NCBI GenBank assembly: GCA_036788195.1
Contig: DAIQNX010000038.1
Coordinates: forward strand, 1-28,488
Source: CALFXN01 sp937957815
Lineage (GTDB): Bacteria; Synergistota; Synergistia; Synergistales; Aminobacteriaceae
Length of the DNA stretch: 28,488 bases
Direction: 5' to 3'
The notes under the pieces were generated by a model. That model saw only the letters and a program-made list of their open reading frames with translations, did not search any database and was not told the DNA's origin. Positions within the stretch are counted from its first letter, which is position 1. Each line of letters starts with the position of its first letter. Positions 25,394 through 28,488 of this stretch are shown piece after piece. The translations under genes were made by a program, and so were the position numbers.

Positions 25394-27237
25394 TTATCGA
25401 AGTGTTCCCGACCCTTCGCTTCCGAGCCAGGCCGATGCGCGTCGTTTCAACCGTAGCGCCCCGAGGTCGCAGAGCGCACGGACGGCGAGATTGACGCCGA
25501 TGATGACGACGCTCATCGCCGCGGCGGAGGCGATATCCCCCGCGTCTTCCATATTCACGACGGCAATCGAGGCCGGTCTGATCCGGGGCGAGTACAGAAA
25601 GACGAGCGCCGAAACGGTCGTCATCGAATTGACGAAGAAGAATTGCGCGATCTCGACGATAGCGGGAAGCGACATCGGCGCCGTCACGCGCAGGAACGTC
25701 GTCGTCCGTCCGACACGAAGGCTTTCCGAGACTTCCTCGAACTCCGGCGCGAGTTTCTTCAGCGCCGCGACCGACGTCACATACGGAACCGAGAAAAAAT
25801 GCGAGATGTTTGCGGCGACAAGGATCGCCATGGTTTGGTACATACCGTTCAGGGGGTTCGCGCGCGCATTGAAGAAAAGAATGTATGACAGACCGATGAC
25901 GAGCCCCGGCAGCGCGAGAGGAACGAACGCAGACAACCTCGCCATGCGGGAAAGGGTGCGCGGCGGAGAACATTTTTCGACGAGATAGGCATAGCAGAAA
26001 GTGAACGCCGTCCCCACCAAAGCCGTAAGCAACGACATTCGCAGACTCGTCCACAGCGGGGCGAAGCCATCGCCTCCCGCCGTCGCGCCAAACCGGAAGT
26101 TTCCGAACGTCGGCGCGAGATCGTACGGCCAGAAGGTCGTGAGCGACGCGATGAGAACCGCCCCCTGCAGCAGCAGAATTCCTCCCGCAACGCATATGCA
26201 GATTACGAGGAAAGAAGCGTCGATCGCCGGACGGCTCGTGATGCGCAGCGGGACGCAACGCGACTGTATCGTTCCTCCCGCACGACGCGACGCAAGGCGA
26301 TCTCCCGCAAACGCCAGAAGGGCCGGGACAAGCAACACGATCCCGACGACCGCCCCCATCGAGAGATTTTGCTGCCCGACGACCTGTTTGTAGATATCCG
26401 TCGCAAGGACCGAGTAATTTCCACCGACGACTTTCGGGGCGCCGAAATCGGTGAACGCGAGCGAAAAACACGCGAAGAACGCGCTGACAAGTCCGAATCT
26501 GGCGCCGGGGAGCGTCACGCTGAGGAACGTCCCGAACGGGGTAGCGCCAAGCATCGTCGCGGCCTCGTACTGACGCATGTCCGCGTTCCGAAGCGACACC
26601 GAGAGAATCATGAAGGCCTGGGGGAAGACGTACGCAAGTTCCGAGATCGTGATCCCGACCGGACCGTACAGCTGTACGTCGAGACCGAGCGACGTGAGCA
26701 TCCCCTTGCGCCCGATCAGATAGACGAGGCCGATCCCATGCATCATCGTCGGGGAAAAAAGCGGCANNNNNNNNNNNNNNNNNNNNNNNNNNNNNNNNNN
26801 NNNNNNNNNNNNNNNNNNNNNNNNNNNNNNNNNNNNNNNNNNNNNNNNNNNNNNNNNNNNNNNNNNCCGATCAGATAGACGAGGCCGATCCCATGCATCA
26901 TCGTCGGGGAAAAAAGCGGCAACAGGGCGATGTATCTGAATACCCCCCTCAACGGAAGGGGCGTCCGTTCGACGCCGTATGCGTAGGCGAACCCCGACAG
27001 TACCGCCAGAACGGCCGAGAGAGAGGACACGAAAAGGCTGTGCGCGAACGAGACGGAAAGATGCGGCGATGCGATGTACTCCCGGAAGTTGCGAAGTCCC
27101 GCGAAATTCCCCGCCCGATCCTGAAAAGCCCGTACGAGGAGCGATGCGAGCGGGGCGAGCACGAACAGGAACATGACGGCGACGAACGCCGCGAGAACGA
27201 CGTGTTCGATCCGGAATGTTCGTCCCCTCGCCGTCAC
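25394..27237 (-). CDS. 2-aminoethylphosphonate ABC transporter, fused two-domain permease
   Basis: GTG 27237 follows GAGGAG, 10 nt after the ATPase stop. The product has two BinDetPDT-type permease halves of about six membrane segments each (first half from VVLAAFVAVMFLFVLAPLAS; second from LVICICVAGGILLLQGAVLI), with coupling loops such as the EAATMLGATPFGTFLSVTLP region and EVSESLRVGRTTTFLRVTAP. This fused layout matches the PhnU2-type permease of 2-aminoethylphosphonate importers and its iron(III)-uptake relatives. The 100-N run lies between two identical 55-bp copies; collapsing them leaves 1689 nt, an intact 562-residue protein. Upstream and downstream genes (phnX, phnW) fix the likely substrate as 2-aminoethylphosphonate. 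Confidence 0.92.
26712..26921. repeat. 55-bp duplicate flanking a 100-N gap (assembly artefact)
   Basis: Bases 26712-26766 and 26867-26921 are identical, on either side of 100 Ns (26767-26866). One copy with no Ns restores the permease frame. The overlap length is the same as at 13631-13840. Confidence 0.95.
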
Positions 27238-27247
27238 CGTCTTCTCC

Positions 27248-28237
27248 TCAGGAAAGTCGCAGAGCCGGAATGACCCGCGAGTCGGGGATGCGGACGTAGA
27301 CGTCCTGTCCGATGCGAAAACCATGCGCCGCGAAGTCGCGCGCGGGAATGTCCGAGACGATGCTGTTTCCATCGCTGTCGAGCAGGAGACGCCAGAAGGC
27401 TCCCCTGTATTCCATCGCTTCGACCACGGCTCGGAGCGAATCGAACGACGGCCCGGTTTCGACCGTGACGTCCTCGGGGCGAATGGCGATGCGTCCGCTC
27501 GGATGACGCCTGAGGAAAATGAAGTTCACCGATCCCACGAAGTCCGCCACGAACGACGTTTTGGGGCGCTCGTAGATTTCCTGCGGCGTCCCCGTCTGCT
27601 CCACGCGGGCACGGTTCATCACGACGATCCTGTCGGACATCGTGAGCGCCTCTTCCTGGTCGTGCGTCACCATGATCGTCGTGATCCCGAGGGAGCGGAC
27701 GATCCCCGTAATTTCGCGGCGCAGGAGAGTGCGTACCTTCGCGTCGAGGGCCGAGAGCGGTTCGTCGAGCAACAACAGGTCGGGCGACAGGACAAGAGCG
27801 CGGGCGAGCGCCACCCGCTGCTGCTGTCCGCCGGAAAGCTGCGCCGGATAGGAATCGCGGCAATCGGAGAGATGCACGGTCCGAAGCATTCCGAGGACGA
27901 TGCGCTGCGTGCCGCGACATGACAGGCCGCGGTTTTTCAGTCCGTAGGCGACGTTTTCGTAGGCCGTCAGATTCGGAAAGAGTGCATACGACTGGAAGAC
28001 GATCCCGAAATTCCGCCCCGACGGACGAAGACTCGTAATGTCATTCCCGTTCAGCGCGATGACGCCCTCGTCGGGCGTTTCCAGCCCCGCGACGACACGC
28101 AGGAGAGTCGTCTTGCCGCACCCCGAAGGCCCGAGGATGCAGACGAACTCTCCCCTTTCGACGGAGACGCTCACGCGGTCGAGCGCCTTCCTGTCACCGA
28201 ACCTCTTCGATAGATCGCATACATCGAGATACGCCAT
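27248..28237 (-). CDS. 2-aminoethylphosphonate ABC transporter, ATP-binding subunit
   Basis: A 329-residue protein starting at ATG 28237 (MAYLDVCDLSKRFG), with GGAG at 7 nt; an open frame continues upstream into the hairpin but has no ribosome site. Walker A is GPSGCGKT (36-43), the Q-loop is in GIVFQSYALFPNL, the signature LSGGQQQR is at 134-141, Walker B LLLLDEP at 154-160, and the switch His in MVTHDQEEAL. Residues about 240-325 form the TOBE-like regulatory tail of MalK/FbpC-type ATPases (RIAIRPEDVTVETG). It powers import through the fused permease encoded 10 nt downstream. The linked phnX-phnW and binding-protein genes support 2-aminoethylphosphonate over iron or spermidine. Confidence 0.94.
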   Translation of the reverse strand: MAYLDVCDLSKRFGDRKALDRVSVSVERGEFVCILGPSGCGKTTLLRVVAGLETPDEGVIALNGNDITSLRPSGRNFGIVFQSYALFPNLTAYENVAYGLKNRGLSCRGTQRIVLGMLRTVHLSDCRDSYPAQLSGGQQQRVALARALVLSPDLLLLDEPLSALDAKVRTLLRREITGIVRSLGITTIMVTHDQEEALTMSDRIVVMNRARVEQTGTPQEIYERPKTSFVADFVGSVNFIFLRRHPSGRIAIRPEDVTVETGPSFDSLRAVVEAMEYRGAFWRLLLDSDGNSIVSDIPARDFAAHGFRIGQDVYVRIPDSRVIPALRLS

Positions 28238-28260
28238 GGGATACTCCTTTCCGGACATTC

Positions 28261-28300
28261 GAGACCGCTCCGGCATACGGATGACGGCCGAAGCGGTCTC
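28261..28300 (-). other. Long hairpin between the binding-protein and ATPase genes
   Basis: On the minus strand GAGACCGCTTCGGC pairs with GCCGGAGCGGTCTC (14 bp with one T-G pair, 12-nt loop), 38 nt after the binding-protein stop. No T-run follows. As at dctP-dctQ, it may keep the binding-protein mRNA more abundant than the rest of the operon. Confidence 0.6.
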
Positions 28301-28337
28301 TCCGCCGGGAGGTGGGGGAAGCGGAAGACGGACGACG

Positions 28338-28488
28338 CTATTTCGTCACTGACGAGCCTTCGAATTTCGCGCTCCAGGTCTTCAGGATCCTGTCGCGGTT
28401 TTTCGCCGCCCAGAGAAGATCGTTTTTCGCGACAAGCTGACTCACGGGATCCTTCGAATACCCTTCCGGCAATCCCGTACCGGAAAGC
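28338..28488 (-). CDS. ABC transporter solute-binding protein, C-terminus only (probable 2-aminoethylphosphonate-binding)
   Basis: The first nucleotides at the right edge are already inside this gene. The visible 50 codons end at TAG 28338-28340 and read LSGTGLPEGYSKDPVSQLVA, then KNDLLWAAKNRDRILKTWSA, then KFEGSSVTK. The N-D-x-L-W-x-A-x-N-R-x-R-I-L pattern is what the C-terminus of the 2-aminoethylphosphonate binding proteins (PhnS2 type) looks like. Its place directly before the ATPase gene fits an operon order of binding protein, ATPase, permease, phnX, phnW. Only the tail is available, so the identity rests mainly on context. Confidence 0.7.
   Translation of the reverse strand, partial: LSGTGLPEGYSKDPVSQLVAKNDLLWAAKNRDRILKTWSAKFEGSSVTK

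Noticed and set aside
1..28488. CRISPR array, tRNA, rRNA, insertion sequence or prophage
   Set aside because: No regularly spaced repeats, cloverleaf-like sequence, transposase or phage genes were recognised; the only long direct repeats are the two assembly duplicates.

Overview
The window looks like a fragment of a Synergistota genome, probably a draft or metagenome-assembled one. The main clue is the exported protein at 5991-7601. It ends in a glycine run, a single Cys, a hydrophobic stretch and a basic tail, which is the layout of the Synerg-CTERM sorting signal described from Synergistota. The gene content fits an amino-acid-using anaerobe: a TRAP transporter with an N-acyl-D-amino-acid deacylase, phosphonate use, glutaminyl-tRNA synthetase and chemotaxis. 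DNA is GC-rich. Almost all genes are on the minus strand; only hicA, hicB and a chemoreceptor are on the plus strand. There are three 100-N gaps. Two of them are flanked by identical 55-bp copies, and collapsing each to a single copy restores an open frame exactly, so those two are scaffolding artefacts.

Layout from left to right. 1-1300: a MocR-type GntR/aminotransferase regulator cut by the window edge, and a tiny exported protein with an apparent one-base frameshift. 1357-3832: a hicA-hicB toxin-antitoxin pair under a perfect 19-bp palindrome, converging on an orphan protein that joins an EVE-like domain to an HsdR-type PD-(D/E)XK nuclease. This is a small defence-like patch. 3903-8106: a membrane PAS-PAS-GGDEF diguanylate cyclase, the Synerg-CTERM protein and a YkvA/DUF1232 membrane protein. 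8202-11194: an XRE-type regulator translationally coupled to a VIT/VWA protein, with a tandem-dyad operator. 11246-12977: a beta-lactamase-family serine hydrolase containing the one genuine gap.

13104-19474 is a self-contained operon. A consensus promoter (TTGACA-17-TATAGT) drives an unusual three-part regulator, then dctP, dctQ and dctM of a TRAP transporter and an N-acyl-D-amino-acid deacylase, and it ends in a strong terminator. The likely job is capture and deacylation of N-acyl-D-amino acids or related solutes, controlled by the first gene. 19484-21236 is glnS with its own terminator.

21450-23588 is a dCache/HAMP chemoreceptor whose 3' end overlaps, tail to tail by 124 nt, a 2-aminoethylphosphonate operon that continues past the right edge: binding protein (C-terminus only), ATPase, fused permease, phnX, phnW. 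That operon would import 2-aminoethylphosphonate, transaminate it to phosphonoacetaldehyde and hydrolyse it to acetaldehyde plus phosphate.

No rRNA, tRNA, CRISPR array or insertion sequence was seen. No gene-free stretch exceeds 300 bases.
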